A DNA stretch of 64,000 nucleotides from Kocuria tytonis (GTDB lineage: Bacteria; Actinomycetota; Actinomycetes; Actinomycetales; Micrococcaceae): the NCBI RefSeq assembly GCF_003226895.2, contig NZ_PNJG02000001.1, positions 1,054,001 through 1,118,000 of the forward strand, read 5' to 3'. The position numbers and the translations under genes were made by a program. Positions 1-10,072 of this stretch are shown in pieces. Numbering within the stretch: position 1 is the stretch's first letter; the number at the start of each line of letters is the position of its first letter. The notes under the pieces are model-generated. The model saw only the letters and a list, made by a program, of their open reading frames with translations, was not told the origin of the DNA and did no database searches.

Positions 1-2285
1 AACTCGCGGTGGGTCAGGATGTCCTGCCACGTGCCGGCCGGCAGCTCCACGGTCTCGTCCGTGAACCCGCCCTCGGCGGCGAGTGTGGCGGGGAAGCGGG
101 TGACCACGGTGGCCGCACCGCCGCGGTCGAAGCCCAGGGCGTGCGCCGCGAGCGCGCCGGTGAACCGCAGCGGGGTGTAGTCGGTGAACAGCTCCGGGTG
201 CTCGCGGCGCAGCCGCAGGGCGCGGGAGGTCAGCAGCATGCGCGCGGCGCCGGTCTCGTCCACGGGCGGGGTGCCGGCCCCGGAACCGGGGGCGGCGGCG
301 TCGAGCCGCGAGAGCATCTCCTCGCGCGCCGCGAAGTCCACGGGGCGGCGGTTGTCCGGGTCCACGAGGGAGGGATCCCACAGCTCCTGACCCTGGTACA
401 CGTCCGGGACGCCGGGCAGGGTGAGCTGCAGCGCGGTGGCGGCGAGGGCGTTCGACCAGCCCGGCTCGCTCACGCGGGCCACGCAGCCCTCCACGATGCC
501 GCGGGCGCGGGGATCCGTGAAGAGGAAGTCGATGAAGTGGGTGAGCTGCTCCTCGAACTCCTGGTCCCCGTCCACCCACGCGGTGGACACGGAGGCCTCG
601 CGCACGGCCTTCATGGCGTAGTCCACGGCGCGGTCCCGGTCCAGGGGCCACGCGCCCACCACGGCCTGCAGCACGAGGTTCACCGCGGGACCGTCGGTCA
701 GGGAGATCCCGGCGTCCTTCGCCCGGCCGAGCAGCGTGGACACCGTCTCGGACCACACGCGCGGGAGCTCCGAGAGCACCGTGAGCCGGGCCCGAACCGC
801 CGCGGAACGCTTGGTGTCGTGCGTGGTCAGCGCGTTCATGGTCAGCGGGGTCTCGCGCTGGCGCCTGGCGGCCTCGGCGTGGAACGCGTCCGCGTCCAGG
901 GAGAACACCGAGGGGTCCCCGCCCACCTCGGTGAGCGAGGTGAGCTTGGTCCAGCGGTAGAACGCGGTGTCCTCCACGCCCTTGGCCATGACCATGCCCG
1001 AGGTCTGCTGGAAGCGGCGGGCCACCTCCCCCAGGTCCTCCTCGTGAGCTGCCTCAGCACCCAGGACCTCCGCGAGGTCCGTGAGCACGGCAGCGAGATC
1101 GGGGCGCCGCCCGCGTGCCGCGGCCACGGCCTCCCGCAGGTGCTGGACTCCCTCGGGCAGGTACGTCCGGTACACCGGGAAGTTCGAGACGATCTCCGCG
1201 AGCCCGTCGTAGGCCGCGGGGGCGTCGTGCGGGAAGTCGGCGGGCAGCTCGCGCACCAGGCGGTGGATCTCCGCGGAGAGTCCCTCGTCCGCCATGCGGC
1301 GCTTGGTGCCGTGGATCAGCTCGTCCCAGCGCACCGGGTCCCCGCCGCGCAGCTTGGTGTCCAGGGACGCCAGTTCGTAGTGGCCCCGGGCGTCCGTGAG
1401 CACCCGGTCGATCCAGCCCAGGGAGTCGTAGCCCGTGGTGCCGGCGGTGCGCCAGTCGGAGGGGAGGTACTCCCCCGGCTCCAGGATCTTCTCCACCACG
1501 GTCCACGCGCCGCTCGTGAGCTCGGCCAGCGCGTCCAGGTAGCCGCGCGGGTCCCGCACCCCGTCCGGGTGGTCGATGCGCAGCCCGTCCACGAGACCCT
1601 CGCGGAACCAGCGGGAGACCTCCCGGTGGGACTCCTCGAAGACGCGCGGGTTCTCCACGCGCACCCCCGCGAGGGTGGCCACGGTGAAGAACCGGCGGTA
1701 GTTCAGCTCGGAGTCCCCGCGGCGCCAGTTGACCAGCTCGTAGTGCTGACGGGAGTGCACCTCGGCGGGGTCCTCACCCTCGGTCCACGTGCCCTCCGCC
1801 AGGGGGTACACGTTGTCGTAGTAGCGCAGGGTGCCGTCCTGCACGGTCAGCGCGGCGAGGTCCTCGTCCCCGTCCCCCAGCACCGGGATCAGCACCTTGC
1901 CGCCGCCGGCCTCCCAGTCCACGTCGAACGCGTCCGCGTAACGGCTCTCGCGGCCCTCCGCGAGCAGGGACCACCACCACGGGTTCTGCTGCGGTTCCGC
2001 CACGCCCTGGTGGTTGGGGACGATGTCCACCACCACGCCCAGACCCGCCGCGTGCGCCGCGTCGGACAGTGCCCGCAAGCCCTCGGAACCGCCACGCTCG
2101 GGGTCCACCTCGGTGGGGTCCACCACGTCGTAGCCGTGGTCGGAGCCGCTCGTGGCGCGCAGGATCGGTGAGAGGTACACCCAGTCCGCCCCGAGGCGCC
2201 GGAGGTACGGGACCAGTTCCGCCGCGCGGTGGAGGTCCTGCTGGGTGGTGATTTGCAACCGGTACGTGGAAGTGGGAGTCAGCAC
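1..2285 (-). CDS. treY: Maltooligosyl trehalose synthase, 3' end cut by window edge
   Basis: GH13 enzyme that isomerises the reducing-end alpha-1,4 bond of a maltodextrin to alpha,alpha-1,1, the first step of TreY/TreZ trehalose synthesis. About 761 codons are present of the usual 770-830, so only the extreme C-terminus is missing. Visible in order: STYRLQ, YLSPIL and GSDHGYDV near the N-terminus, DIVPNH (region I), GLRIDHPDG with the nucleophile Asp, VEKILEPGE with the acid/base Glu, and TTHDTKRS (region IV). The GTG at 2285 is chosen because family members begin a few residues before STYRLQ. The purine run GGGAGG abuts it, so a slightly earlier start is possible. It follows glgX on the same strand; treZ is expected beyond the left edge. 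Confidence 0.93.
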   Translation of the reverse strand, partial: MLTPTSTYRLQITTQQDLHRAAELVPYLRRLGADWVYLSPILRATSGSDHGYDVVDPTEVDPERGGSEGLRALSDAAHAAGLGVVVDIVPNHQGVAEPQQNPWWWSLLAEGRESRYADAFDVDWEAGGGKVLIPVLGDGDEDLAALTVQDGTLRYYDNVYPLAEGTWTEGEDPAEVHSRQHYELVNWRRGDSELNYRRFFTVATLAGVRVENPRVFEESHREVSRWFREGLVDGLRIDHPDGVRDPRGYLDALAELTSGAWTVVEKILEPGEYLPSDWRTAGTTGYDSLGWIDRVLTDARGHYELASLDTKLRGGDPVRWDELIHGTKRRMADEGLSAEIHRLVRELPADFPHDAPAAYDGLAEIVSNFPVYRTYLPEGVQHLREAVAAARGRRPDLAAVLTDLAEVLGAEAAHEEDLGEVARRFQQTSGMVMAKGVEDTAFYRWTKLTSLTEVGGDPSVFSLDADAFHAEAARRQRETPLTMNALTTHDTKRSAAVRARLTVLSELPRVWSETVSTLLGRAKDAGISLTDGPAVNLVLQAVVGAWPLDRDRAVDYAMKAVREASVSTAWVDGDQEFEEQLTHFIDFLFTDPRARGIVEGCVARVSEPGWSNALAATALQLTLPGVPDVYQGQELWDPSLVDPDNRRPVDFAAREEMLSRLDAAAPGSGAGTPPVDETGAARMLLTSRALRLRREHPELFTDYTPLRFTGALAAHALGFDRGGAATVVTRFPATLAAEGGFTDETVELPAGTWQDILTHRE

Positions 2286-2422
2286 CCTCCCAGTCTCGCG
2301 GAGTGCGCGTGCTCGTGCCAGTTCATCCGCCGTGGGCGAGACTCCGGCGGCCCGCGCCCGACGCCGCCGCCGCGCGCTGCCGGCCACCTCTCCCCTTCCG
2401 GGGTCGGGGGTCCGGGGACGAC

Positions 2423-2452
2423 GAACGCGCCACCACCACAGGTGACGCGTTC
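2423..2452 (-). other. Hairpin between glgX and treY
   Basis: GAACGCG pairs with CGCGTTC, followed after one mismatch by CACC/GGTG, with a 6-nt loop (11 bp in all). It lies in the roughly 215-bp space between the two trehalose genes. No U-tract follows, so it may be a weak terminator, an RNA-processing site or a mRNA-stability element rather than a full stop. Confidence 0.45.
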
Positions 2453-2500
2453 GACGTACTCAGGACCGGCCGGCGCCCGGGTGCCCGGGGCGGCAGGGAC

Positions 2501-4699
2501 TCAGGGCAGTTCCGGGGTCTCGGCGTACACCGCCGCCGACGCCGCCACGGACGCCGCCACGGAGGCGTCCGGCTCCTGCTCCGGTTCCTCCCACGCGCGC
2601 AGCAGCACCGTGGACTTGCCGGCCATGGTGAGCACGGTGGAGTGCTCCCGCACCTCGCCGTCCGCGTGCTCGCCCGCGGTGTCCATGACCTCCTCCCACG
2701 TCTGCCCGTACCGGGCCGGGGGCAGGGTCACGTCCACGGGGTCCGGGTTGGAGTTGAAGTACACGATGAAGTTGTCGTCCGTGATCCGGCGACCGCGCAT
2801 GTCCACGCCCGCGATGCCCTGGCCGTTGAGCCACATGCCCACGGCGCGGGCCAGCGGCTCGTCCCAGTCCGCGGGGACCATGGGCGTGCCGTCCGTGTTG
2901 AGCCACGCGATGTCCGGCATGGGATCGCCCTCGTCCAGTTCGCCCATGTCCACGGGGCGGCCGTCGAAGAACTGCGAACGGCGGAACGTGGGGTGCTCGT
3001 GGCGCAGCCGGGTGATCACGGAGGTGAACTCCACGAGCGGGGTGTCCACCTTCTCCCAGTTGATCCACGTGAGCTCGTTGTCCTGGCAGTACGTGTTGTT
3101 GTTGCCCCTCTGGGTGCGCCCCAGCTCGTCGCCGTGCAGCAGCATGGGCGTGCCCTGCGAGAGCATGAGCGTGGCCAGGAAGTTGCGCTGCTGCCGCGCC
3201 CGCAGACCCAGCACCTCGGGGTCGTCGGTGGGACCCTCCTCGCCGCAGTTCCACGAGCGGTTGTGGGACTCGCCGTCGTTGTTGTCCTCGCCGTTGGCGT
3301 CGTTGTGCTTCTCGTTGTAGGACACCAGGTCCCGCAGCGTGAAGCCGTCGTGCGCCGTGACGAAGTTCACCGAGGCGAACGGGCGGCGTCCGCTGTTCTC
3401 GTAGAGGTCCGCGGAACCGGTCACGCGGGACGCGAACTCGCCCAGCGTGGCGGGCTCACCGCGCCAGAAGTCGCGCACGGTGTCCCGGTACTTGCCGTTC
3501 CACTCGGTCCACTGCGGCGGGAAGTTGCCCACCTGGTAGCCGCCGGGGCCGATGTCCCACGGCTCCGCGATGAGCTTGACCTGGGAGACGATCGGGTCCT
3601 GCTGCACGAGCTCGAAGAAGGTGGAGAGCTTGTCCACGTCGTAGAACTCGCGGGCGAGCGTGGCCGCGAGGTCGAAGCGGAAGCCGTCCACGTGCATCTC
3701 GGTGACCCAGTAGCGCAACGAGTCCATGATCAGCTGCAGCGAGTGGGGGTGGCGCACGTTGAGGGAGTTCCCCGTGCCCGTGTAGTCCATGTAGAACTTG
3801 TGGTCGTCGTCCACGGTGCGGTAGTACGCATTGTTGTCGATGCCCTTCATGGACAGCGTGGGCCCCATGTGGTTGCCCTCGGCGGTGTGGTTGTACACCA
3901 CGTCCAGGATGACCTCGATGTCCGCCTGGTGCAGGGCGCGGACCATGGCCTTGAACTCCTGCACCTGGCTGCCCAGGTGGGAGGCCGCGCTGTACTCGTT
4001 GTGGGGGGCGAAGAACGCGATGGTGTTGTAGCCCCAGTAGTTGCGCAGGTCCTTCTCCAGCAGCGTGGAGTCCTGCACGAACTGGTGCACGGGCATGAGC
4101 TCCACCGCGGTGACGCCCAGCTTCTTGAGGTGGGCGATCACGGACGGGTGGGACACCCCGGCGTACGTGCCGCGCTGCTCCTCGGGAACCTCCGGGTGCT
4201 GCTGGGTGAGGCCCTTCACGTGGGCCTCGTAGATCACCGACTTGTGGTACGGCGTGTGCGGGGTGCGGTCACCCTCCCAGTCGAAGAACGGGTTGATCAC
4301 CACGGCCTTCATCATGTGCGCGGCGGAGTCCTGGTGGTTCTCGGAGTCCTCGTCGCCGAAGTTGTACGAGAACAGGGACTCGTCCCAGTCGATGCCCCCC
4401 TCCACGGCCTTCGCGTAGGGGTCCAGCAGCAGCTTGTCGGGGTTGCAGCGCAGCCCCTGGGACGGATCCCACGGGCCGTGCACGCGGTAGCCGTAGCGCT
4501 GCCCGGGCTGCACCGACGGCAGGTAGCAGTGCCACACGTAGCTGTCCACGGCCGTGACCTCCACGCGGGTCTCCGCGCCGTCCTCGTCGAACAGGCACAG
4601 CTCCACGCGGTCCGCGACCTCGGAGAAGAGCGCGAAATTGGTTCCCGTGCCGTCGAACGTGGCGCCCAGCGGATACGGGTGTCCGGGCCAAACTTCCAT
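2501..4699 (-). CDS. glgX: Glycogen debranching enzyme GlgX/TreX
   Basis: GH13 isoamylase-type enzyme that hydrolyses alpha-1,6 branches of glycogen, giving linear maltodextrins for TreY. 732 residues, normal for the family. The N-terminal CBM48-like part begins PGHPYPLGATFDGTGTNF. Catalytic motifs follow: DVVYNH near residue 266, GFRFDLAA with the nucleophile Asp near 343, IAEPWD with the acid/base Glu near 379, and TAHDGFTL further on. The ATG at 4699 is preferred over one 15 codons upstream because GAGGAG sits 6 nt before it and homologues start MEVWPG. Pairing with treY makes a trehalose-synthesis role (TreX) more likely than general glycogen turnover. Confidence 0.95.
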   Translation of the reverse strand: MEVWPGHPYPLGATFDGTGTNFALFSEVADRVELCLFDEDGAETRVEVTAVDSYVWHCYLPSVQPGQRYGYRVHGPWDPSQGLRCNPDKLLLDPYAKAVEGGIDWDESLFSYNFGDEDSENHQDSAAHMMKAVVINPFFDWEGDRTPHTPYHKSVIYEAHVKGLTQQHPEVPEEQRGTYAGVSHPSVIAHLKKLGVTAVELMPVHQFVQDSTLLEKDLRNYWGYNTIAFFAPHNEYSAASHLGSQVQEFKAMVRALHQADIEVILDVVYNHTAEGNHMGPTLSMKGIDNNAYYRTVDDDHKFYMDYTGTGNSLNVRHPHSLQLIMDSLRYWVTEMHVDGFRFDLAATLAREFYDVDKLSTFFELVQQDPIVSQVKLIAEPWDIGPGGYQVGNFPPQWTEWNGKYRDTVRDFWRGEPATLGEFASRVTGSADLYENSGRRPFASVNFVTAHDGFTLRDLVSYNEKHNDANGEDNNDGESHNRSWNCGEEGPTDDPEVLGLRARQQRNFLATLMLSQGTPMLLHGDELGRTQRGNNNTYCQDNELTWINWEKVDTPLVEFTSVITRLRHEHPTFRRSQFFDGRPVDMGELDEGDPMPDIAWLNTDGTPMVPADWDEPLARAVGMWLNGQGIAGVDMRGRRITDDNFIVYFNSNPDPVDVTLPPARYGQTWEEVMDTAGEHADGEVREHSTVLTMAGKSTVLLRAWEEPEQEPDASVAASVAASAAVYAETPELP

Positions 4700-4760
4700 G
4701 TACTTCTCCTCAGGGTGTGGTGGGGCCGAGAGCGGGTGCGCCACCCTGGGCCAACCACCA

Positions 4761-4766
4761 AGGATA
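4761..4766 (-). promoter_or_regulatory. Candidate -10 box for glgX
   Basis: TATCCT on the minus strand, about 60 nt upstream of the glgX start, in the short space after nnrD. No convincing -35 hexamer is visible at 16-18 nt. Confidence 0.3.
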
Positions 4767-4783
4767 GTCGCTCGGGGCCCCGC

Positions 4784-6463
4784 TCACGGACGGGTGAGCA
4801 CCGCCCGCACGTTCTCGGCGAGCACGGACGGGGGCACCGGGCTCTCCCCCCGGACGCGTGAGGCCAGGGCGTGCAGCCCGGCTCCGAGGGCCGCCGCCGC
4901 GGCCCACCGCCCGGCTCCGCGGGCCCAGTCCCCCAGACCCGCCAGGGCCTGCGGGTGCTCGGCCACGTGCGCCAGGACGGTTCCCAGGATCCCGGCGAGC
5001 GTGTCGCCGGAACCGGCCGTGGCGAGCCACGGACTCGCGTCCCCCACGCTCAGGCACAGGCACTCGCCCGCACCGGAGGACGACGCCGCGTCGCCCACGG
5101 GAGAGGCGATCACCGTGGTCGCCCCCTTGAGCAGGACCGTGGCCCCGGTCAGGCGCGCGGCCTCGCGGGCCCAGTGCAGCGGGGCGGCCTCGATGTCCGA
5201 GCGCTCCACCGCGGCGTCGCACAGGCCGAAGCCGTGCAGCCACTCGAAGATCTGGGACAGCTCCCCGGCGTGCGGGGTGAGGACCTTGTGGGGACCCAGG
5301 CGGGCGTCCGCGACCGAGCGGGCCGCGGCGTCGAGCGCTCCCGCGTCCAGGACGGCCGGCTCCTTCGCCTCGATCACGGCCTGCACGCGCGCGGCCTGGG
5401 ACTCGTCCCCCACCACACCGGGACCGGCGAGCCACGCCTGCACGTGCACGTCCCACGGCTGGTCGTCGGAGCACACCACCTCGGGGCTGCGCGCGAGCAC
5501 CATGGCCCGGGCGGTGGAGTCCCCCAGGAAGCGCACCATGCCGGCACCGGCGTTCACGGCGGCCTGGGTGCACATGATCGCGGCACCCGGGTAGCTGGGG
5601 GCGCCTGCCACCACGCCCAGCACACCGCGCGAGTACTTCGTGTCGGTCGCCCCGGGGCGGGGCCACGCGGCCAGGACGTCCTGCGCCTCGAGCCGGTGCA
5701 CCGCGGCGTCTCCCAGCCGGTCCTCGATGCCGATCGGCACCACGGTCAGCTCCCCCGTGACCTGCTCACCCGGGGACACCACGTGCCCGGTCTTCGCCGC
5801 ACCGAAGGTCACGGTGGCGTGGGCCCGCAGCAGGGGCTCGGGGGCCTCGCCGGTGTCGCCGGACACGCCGGACACGAGGTCGCAGGCCACCACCCGGGGC
5901 GTGCGCTGCCCCGTGCCGCGGCCCTGCTCCGGTGCACGGTCGTGGAACGCCGCGACGAGCTCGGCCACCGCACCCCGGAGACCGCCGCTCGCGCCGGTGC
6001 CGAGCACGGCATCCACCACGAGGTGCGCCGAGGCCATGAGGGAGACCGCCTGGTCGACGCCCACGGGTCCGGCCGCGGCCACGGAGTCCGGGAGGTCCGC
6101 GTTCCGCCGGTGCGCGGCGTCGTCGTGGTCCGAGAGCCGGAGCACGCTGCCGCCCGCTGCGCGCAGCGCCGCCAGACCGTCCTCGTGCACGCGGGACCCG
6201 GTCAGGACCGCCGTGACGGCCACACCGCGCGCCCGCAGGAAGGAACCGGCCCACAGCCCGTCCCCGCCGTTGTTCCCGGATCCCACGAGCAGCACCGCGG
6301 TGGTGCCGCGCAGCGCCCCGTCCGGGGTGGTCAGGCGCAGCTGGCGCTCGCACTCCCGGGCGAGCCCGCGCGCCGCCCGGCGCATCAGGAGGTCGCCGAG
6401 ACCGGCGTCCAGGAGCGGTTGTTCTGCGGCGCGGACGGTGTCCACCGAGCAGGCCTCAATCAT
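4784..6463 (-). CDS. nnrD: Bifunctional NAD(P)HX epimerase / dehydratase
   Basis: Repairs hydrated NADH and NADPH. The N-terminal YjeF-type epimerase domain (about residues 1-230) interconverts R and S hydrates and shows the GSGNNGGDG loop near residue 70. The C-terminal ribokinase-like domain (about 240-559) is the ADP-dependent dehydratase and carries [11 protein letters not shown] near residue 500. 559 residues is normal for the fused actinobacterial form. GGAAGGG lies upstream of the ATG. The start overlaps the end of acpS by 8 nt, so the two are probably translationally coupled. Confidence 0.93.
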   Translation of the reverse strand: MIEACSVDTVRAAEQPLLDAGLGDLLMRRAARGLARECERQLRLTTPDGALRGTTAVLLVGSGNNGGDGLWAGSFLRARGVAVTAVLTGSRVHEDGLAALRAAGGSVLRLSDHDDAAHRRNADLPDSVAAAGPVGVDQAVSLMASAHLVVDAVLGTGASGGLRGAVAELVAAFHDRAPEQGRGTGQRTPRVVACDLVSGVSGDTGEAPEPLLRAHATVTFGAAKTGHVVSPGEQVTGELTVVPIGIEDRLGDAAVHRLEAQDVLAAWPRPGATDTKYSRGVLGVVAGAPSYPGAAIMCTQAAVNAGAGMVRFLGDSTARAMVLARSPEVVCSDDQPWDVHVQAWLAGPGVVGDESQAARVQAVIEAKEPAVLDAGALDAAARSVADARLGPHKVLTPHAGELSQIFEWLHGFGLCDAAVERSDIEAAPLHWAREAARLTGATVLLKGATTVIASPVGDAASSSGAGECLCLSVGDASPWLATAGSGDTLAGILGTVLAHVAEHPQALAGLGDWARGAGRWAAAAALGAGLHALASRVRGESPVPPSVLAENVRAVLTRP

Positions 6464-6827
6464 TGCGGTTCCCTTCCTGTCCCTCCGCCACGACGAACGC
6501 CACGGCCATGCCGCCGTCGTGGGAGATCGTCACGTGCCAGCGCCGCACACCGCGTCGCCGCTGCTCCCGCTCCACCGTCCCCGTGGTGTGCAGCCGGGGT
6601 GCCCCGTGGTCGTCGGTGGTGACCCAGCAGTCCTGCCAGCTCATCCCGGGCGGCGCCGCGAGCGCCTTCGCCGCGGCTTCCTTGACCGCGAAGCGCGCCG
6701 CGAGCGAGCGCGGCGGCAGCCGTCGCTCGTGCGGGACGAACAGCCGCTCCCGCAGTCGCGGGGCGCGTTCCAGCTGCCGCTCGAAACGCGCAATGTCCAC
6801 GATGTCCACACCGGTGCCCACGATCAT
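6456..6827 (-). CDS. acpS: Holo-[acyl-carrier-protein] synthase
   Basis: Transfers 4'-phosphopantetheine from CoA to the serine of acyl carrier protein, activating fatty-acid synthesis. 123 residues, usual for group I Acp[10 protein letters not shown] at the N-terminus holds the Mg-binding Asp, and [12 protein letters not shown] near residue 45 holds the second metal ligand Glu. A -10 box lies 6 nt before the ATG and no Shine-Dalgarno is visible, so the message may be leaderless. It overlaps nnrD. Confidence 0.95.
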   Translation of the reverse strand: MIVGTGVDIVDIARFERQLERAPRLRERLFVPHERRLPPRSLAARFAVKEAAAKALAAPPGMSWQDCWVTTDDHGAPRLHTTGTVEREQRRRGVRRWHVTISHDGGMAVAFVVAEGQEGNRND

Positions 6828-6833
6828 GCCGAC

Positions 6834-6839
6834 AGCCTA
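6834..6839 (-). promoter_or_regulatory. Candidate -10 box, leaderless acpS
   Basis: TAGGCT followed by 6 nt and the acpS ATG. Initiation about 7 nt downstream of the box would put the transcript start on the start codon. No clear -35 is seen. Confidence 0.5.
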
Positions 6840-6989
6840 CCGGCGGGCACCGCCCTCCCCCTGTGGGCCCACGCCCGCGCCCCGCGGCGGCGCGGCAAGC
6901 CACGACTGCGCGACAGGACACGGCGGCGTCGACCGGGCGGTACCGCCCGCGCCCGTGCCCGGGCCGGGGCGTGTGGCCGCCACGGGAAG

Positions 6990-7034
6990 ACGACGGCGGG
7001 TGACGCGTCCCACGGGAGCGTCACCCGCCGTCGT
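6990..7034 (-). terminator. Terminator hairpin after glmS
   Basis: Perfect 17-bp inverted repeat (ACGACGGCGGGTGACGC and its complement) around an 11-nt loop, beginning 19 nt past the glmS stop. The following bases are only weakly T-rich (TCTTCCC). Confidence 0.75.
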
Positions 7035-7052
7035 GGCAGGGTGCGGGGCGGT

Positions 7053-8936
7053 CTACTCGACCGTCACGGACTTGGCGAGGTTGCGGGGCTGGTCGACGTC
7101 GTAGCCCTTGGCGCCGGCGAGCTCGCACGCGAAGATCTGCAGCGGGACGGTGGCCAGCAGCGGCTGGAGCAGCGTGGGGGCCGCGGGGACGTGCAAGACG
7201 TGGTTCGCGAACTCGCGCACGGCCTCGTCCCCCTCCTCGGCGATCACGATGGTCTCGGCACCGCGGGCGCGGATCTCCTGGATGTTGGAGACCACCTTGG
7301 CGTGCAGCGAGTCCCGGCCGTTGGGCGAGGGCACGATCACGATCACGGGCTGCCCCTGGTCGATCAGGGCAATGGGCCCGTGCTTGAGCTCACCCGCGGC
7401 GAAGCCCTCGGCGTGGATGTAGGCGATCTCCTTGAGCTTGAGCGCTCCCTCCATGGCCACGGGGAAGCCCACGTGGCGGCCCAGGAACAGCACGGAACCG
7501 GCGTCCTTCATGCCGGAGGCGAGCTCCTTGACCTGGGGTTCCACCTCGTCCAGAACGCGCTGGATCTTCGCGGGCATGGCCTCGAGCTCGGTCAGCAGGG
7601 ACGCGATCTCGTCCTTGTACTTGTTGCCGCGCAGCTGCGCGAGGTACAGCCCCAGCAGGTAGGCGGCGGTGATCTGCGCGAGGAAGGCCTTGGTGGAGGC
7701 CACCGCGATCTCCGGACCGGCGTGCGTGTAGAGCACGGCGTCCGCCTCGCGCGGGATCGTGGAGCCGTTGGTGTTGCAGATGGCCACGACCTTCGCGCCC
7801 TGCTCCTGGGCGTGGCGCACCGCCATGAGGGTGTCCATGGTCTCCCCGGACTGGGAGACCGCCACCACGAGGGTCTTCTCGTTCACGATGGGGTCGCGGT
7901 AGCGGAACTCGTGGGCCAGCTCCACCTCGGTGGGGATCCGGCACCAGTGCTCGATGGCGTAGCGGGCCACCTGACCGGCGTACGCGGCGGTGCCGCACGC
8001 GATCACCACGATCTTGTCGATCGAGCGCAGCACGGCCTCGTCGATCTTGATCTCGTCCAGGGTGAGGCTGCCGTTCTCGTCCAGGCGGCCCAGCAGGGTG
8101 TCCCCCACGGCTGCGGGCTGGTCGTGGATCTCCTTCTCCATGAAGGAGGGGTAGCCGTCCTTCTCGGCGGCCGCGGCATCCCACTCGATGTCGAAGGGCT
8201 TGCCCTCGGCGGGACTGCCGTGGAAGTCCACGATCGTGTAGTCGTCCGCGGTGATGGTCACGATCTGGTCCTGGCCCATCTCCACCGCGCGCCTGGTGTA
8301 GTCGATGAAGCCGGAGACGTCCGAGCCCAGGAAGTTCTCGCCCTCCCCCAGCCCGATCACGAGCGGGGAGTTGCGGCGCGCGGCCACCACGCGGTCCGGG
8401 ACGTCCGCGTGCACGGCCAGCAGGGTGAAGGCGCCCTCGAGGCGGCGGCAGGTGTCCTGCATGGCCACCGTGAGGTCCTTCTGGTCCGTGGGCTGGGCGT
8501 CGTACGTGCGCGCGAGCAGCACGGCGGCCACCTCGGTGTCCGTCTCGGAGACGAAGCTCTCGCCCTGGGTGCTCAGCTCGCGCTTGATCTCGCTGAAGTT
8601 CTCGATGATGCCGTTGTGGATCATGGCGAGCTTGCCGCCGTCCACCACGTGGGGGTGTGCGTTCACGTCCGACGGTCCGCCGTGGGTGGCCCACCGGGTG
8701 TGCCCGATGCCGATGTTCGAAGTGGGCAGCGGGTGCTCCTCGAGCTCCCCGACCAGGTTGCTGAGCTTGCCCGCCTTCTTGCGGTACTCCACCTCGCCGT
8801 CCGCGATCACCGCGACGCCGGCGGAGTCGTAGCCGCGGTACTCCAGCCGACGCAGCCCTTCGAGAATCACGTTCAGAGCGGTGTGCTTCCGCCCGTCAGC
8901 ACGCTCCGAGCCCACATATCCCACAATTCCACACAT
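7053..8936 (-). CDS. glmS: Glutamine-fructose-6-phosphate aminotransferase (isomerizing)
   Basis: Makes glucosamine-6-phosphate from fructose-6-phosphate and glutamine, the entry step to UDP-GlcNAc and peptidoglycan. 627 residues, within the usual 600-630. The N-terminal class II glutaminase begins MCGIVGYVG, with Cys2 as nucleophile after Met removal. Two SIS sugar-isomerase domains follow, with SQSGETMDT near residue 360. The ATG is forced by the N-terminal Cys. No glmS ribozyme-like leader can exist because the coaA gene begins only 73 nt away in the other direction. The next pathway enzyme, glmM, is 3 kb to the right. Confidence 0.97.
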   Translation of the reverse strand: MCGIVGYVGSERADGRKHTALNVILEGLRRLEYRGYDSAGVAVIADGEVEYRKKAGKLSNLVGELEEHPLPTSNIGIGHTRWATHGGPSDVNAHPHVVDGGKLAMIHNGIIENFSEIKRELSTQGESFVSETDTEVAAVLLARTYDAQPTDQKDLTVAMQDTCRRLEGAFTLLAVHADVPDRVVAARRNSPLVIGLGEGENFLGSDVSGFIDYTRRAVEMGQDQIVTITADDYTIVDFHGSPAEGKPFDIEWDAAAAEKDGYPSFMEKEIHDQPAAVGDTLLGRLDENGSLTLDEIKIDEAVLRSIDKIVVIACGTAAYAGQVARYAIEHWCRIPTEVELAHEFRYRDPIVNEKTLVVAVSQSGETMDTLMAVRHAQEQGAKVVAICNTNGSTIPREADAVLYTHAGPEIAVASTKAFLAQITAAYLLGLYLAQLRGNKYKDEIASLLTELEAMPAKIQRVLDEVEPQVKELASGMKDAGSVLFLGRHVGFPVAMEGALKLKEIAYIHAEGFAAGELKHGPIALIDQGQPVIVIVPSPNGRDSLHAKVVSNIQEIRARGAETIVIAEEGDEAVREFANHVLHVPAAPTLLQPLLATVPLQIFACELAGAKGYDVDQPRNLAKSVTVE

Positions 8937-8943
8937 GAAAAGT

Positions 8944-8949
8944 ACTGTA
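8944..8949 (-). promoter_or_regulatory. Candidate -10 box, leaderless glmS
   Basis: TACAGT followed by exactly 7 nt and the glmS ATG, with no Shine-Dalgarno. It shares the 73-bp divergent spacer with the coaA promoter. Confidence 0.5.
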
Positions 8950-8994
8950 CCGGAAACGGCTCGCGCCCTACGCTGCCACCCGGGGACGCGGGCC

Positions 8995-9000
8995 TACACT
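8995..9000 (+). promoter_or_regulatory. Candidate -10 box for coaA
   Basis: TACACT followed by 9 nt and the coaA ATG, so the leader would be 0-3 nt. No Shine-Dalgarno is visible between box and start. Confidence 0.5.
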
Positions 9001-9009
9001 GGTCCGAGC

Positions 9010-9966
9010 ATGAGCACACAGCCCGCAACCCAGCGCGTCTCCCCGTTCGTGGAGCTGGACCGACAGACGTGGTCCAGGCTCTCCCACGAGATCGACGTCC
9101 CCCTCACCGCGCACGAGATCGAGAACCTGCGCGGTCTTGGCGACCGCCTGGACGTGGACGAGGTGCGCGAGGTGTACCTGCCGCTGTCGCGGCTGCTCAC
9201 CCTCTACGACATGTCCTCCACCCAGCTCAACGCCGCCACCAACTCCTTCCTGGGCGAGCACCACGCGCGGACCCCGTTCGTGATCGGGATCGCCGGGTCC
9301 GTGGCCGCGGGCAAGTCCACGACCGCCCGCCTGCTGCGCGAGATGCTGGCCCGCTGGCCGTCCACGCCGAACGTCCAGCTGGTGACCACGGACGGCTTCC
9401 TGTACCCCAACGCGGAGCTAAAACGGCGGGGACTCATGGACCGCAAGGGCTTCCCCGAGTCCTACGACCGCCGGGGCCTGCTCCGTTTCATGGCCGAGAT
9501 CAAGTCCGGGGCCGCCGAGGTCCGCGCCCCCAAGTACTCCCACGTGACCTACGACATCCTCCCGGGGGAGGAAGTGGTGGTGACCCGCCCCGACGTCGTG
9601 ATCGTGGAGGGTCTCAACGTCCTGGCGCCGGCCAAGCTCGAGAGCGGCAACCGCACGGCTCTCGCGCTGAGCGACTTCTTCGACTTCAGCATCTACGTGG
9701 ACGCCCGCACCCAGGACATCGAGACCTGGTACGTGGACCGGTTCCGCGCGCTGCGCTCCTCCGCGTTCGCGGACCCGGAGTCCTACTTCCACCGCTACGC
9801 GAGCCTCACGGACGAGGAGGCGCGGGAGGTCGCCACGGACATCTGGCACCGGATCAACGAGCCGAACCTGGAGCAGAACGTGCGCCCCACGCGCGGGCGC
9901 GCGCGACTCATCCTCTCCAAGGACCACGACCACAAGATCCGTCGGGTGCTGCTGCGCAAGAACTGA
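9010..9966 (+). CDS. coaA: Type I pantothenate kinase
   Basis: Phosphorylates pantothenate with ATP, the committed step of coenzyme A synthesis. 318 residues, matching the about 316 of E. coli CoaA. The Walker A loop [14 protein letters not shown] is near residue 97, and KGFPESYD follows in the middle of the protein. The ATG starting [13 protein letters not shown] is chosen over an upstream frame extension because a -10 box lies just before it and family N-termini begin here. It is divergent from glmS. The AcpS partner that uses CoA lies in the neighbouring block. Confidence 0.95.
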   Translation: MSTQPATQRVSPFVELDRQTWSRLSHEIDVPLTAHEIENLRGLGDRLDVDEVREVYLPLSRLLTLYDMSSTQLNAATNSFLGEHHARTPFVIGIAGSVAAGKSTTARLLREMLARWPSTPNVQLVTTDGFLYPNAELKRRGLMDRKGFPESYDRRGLLRFMAEIKSGAAEVRAPKYSHVTYDILPGEEVVVTRPDVVIVEGLNVLAPAKLESGNRTALALSDFFDFSIYVDARTQDIETWYVDRFRALRSSAFADPESYFHRYASLTDEEAREVATDIWHRINEPNLEQNVRPTRGRARLILSKDHDHKIRRVLLRKN

Positions 9967-10059
9967 GACCTCGGTCTCCTCTTCGTCAGGGTGCTTGCCG
10001 TTCGCGGCCGGTCAGGAGTACTCTTCGCGCTCGATTTCCCGATTCACGCCCCTGCTCTG

Positions 10060-10065
10060 TACTGT
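10060..10065 (+). promoter_or_regulatory. Candidate -10 box, leaderless mscL
   Basis: TACTGT followed by exactly 7 nt and the mscL ATG, the same spacing as at glmS and moaA. Confidence 0.5.
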
Positions 10066-10072
10066 GAGCGCC

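Noticed and set aside
2303-4861. An 852-codon plus-strand frame opposite glgX
   Set aside because: Antisense shadow without any conserved motif.
8937-9009. glmS ribozyme upstream of glmS
   Set aside because: The spacer is only 73 bp and is shared with coaA; there is no room for the ribozyme.
5640-10067. A 1475-codon plus-strand frame spanning nnrD, acpS, glmS and coaA
   Set aside because: It runs antisense to three clear genes and out of frame through coaA; no recognisable protein motif.
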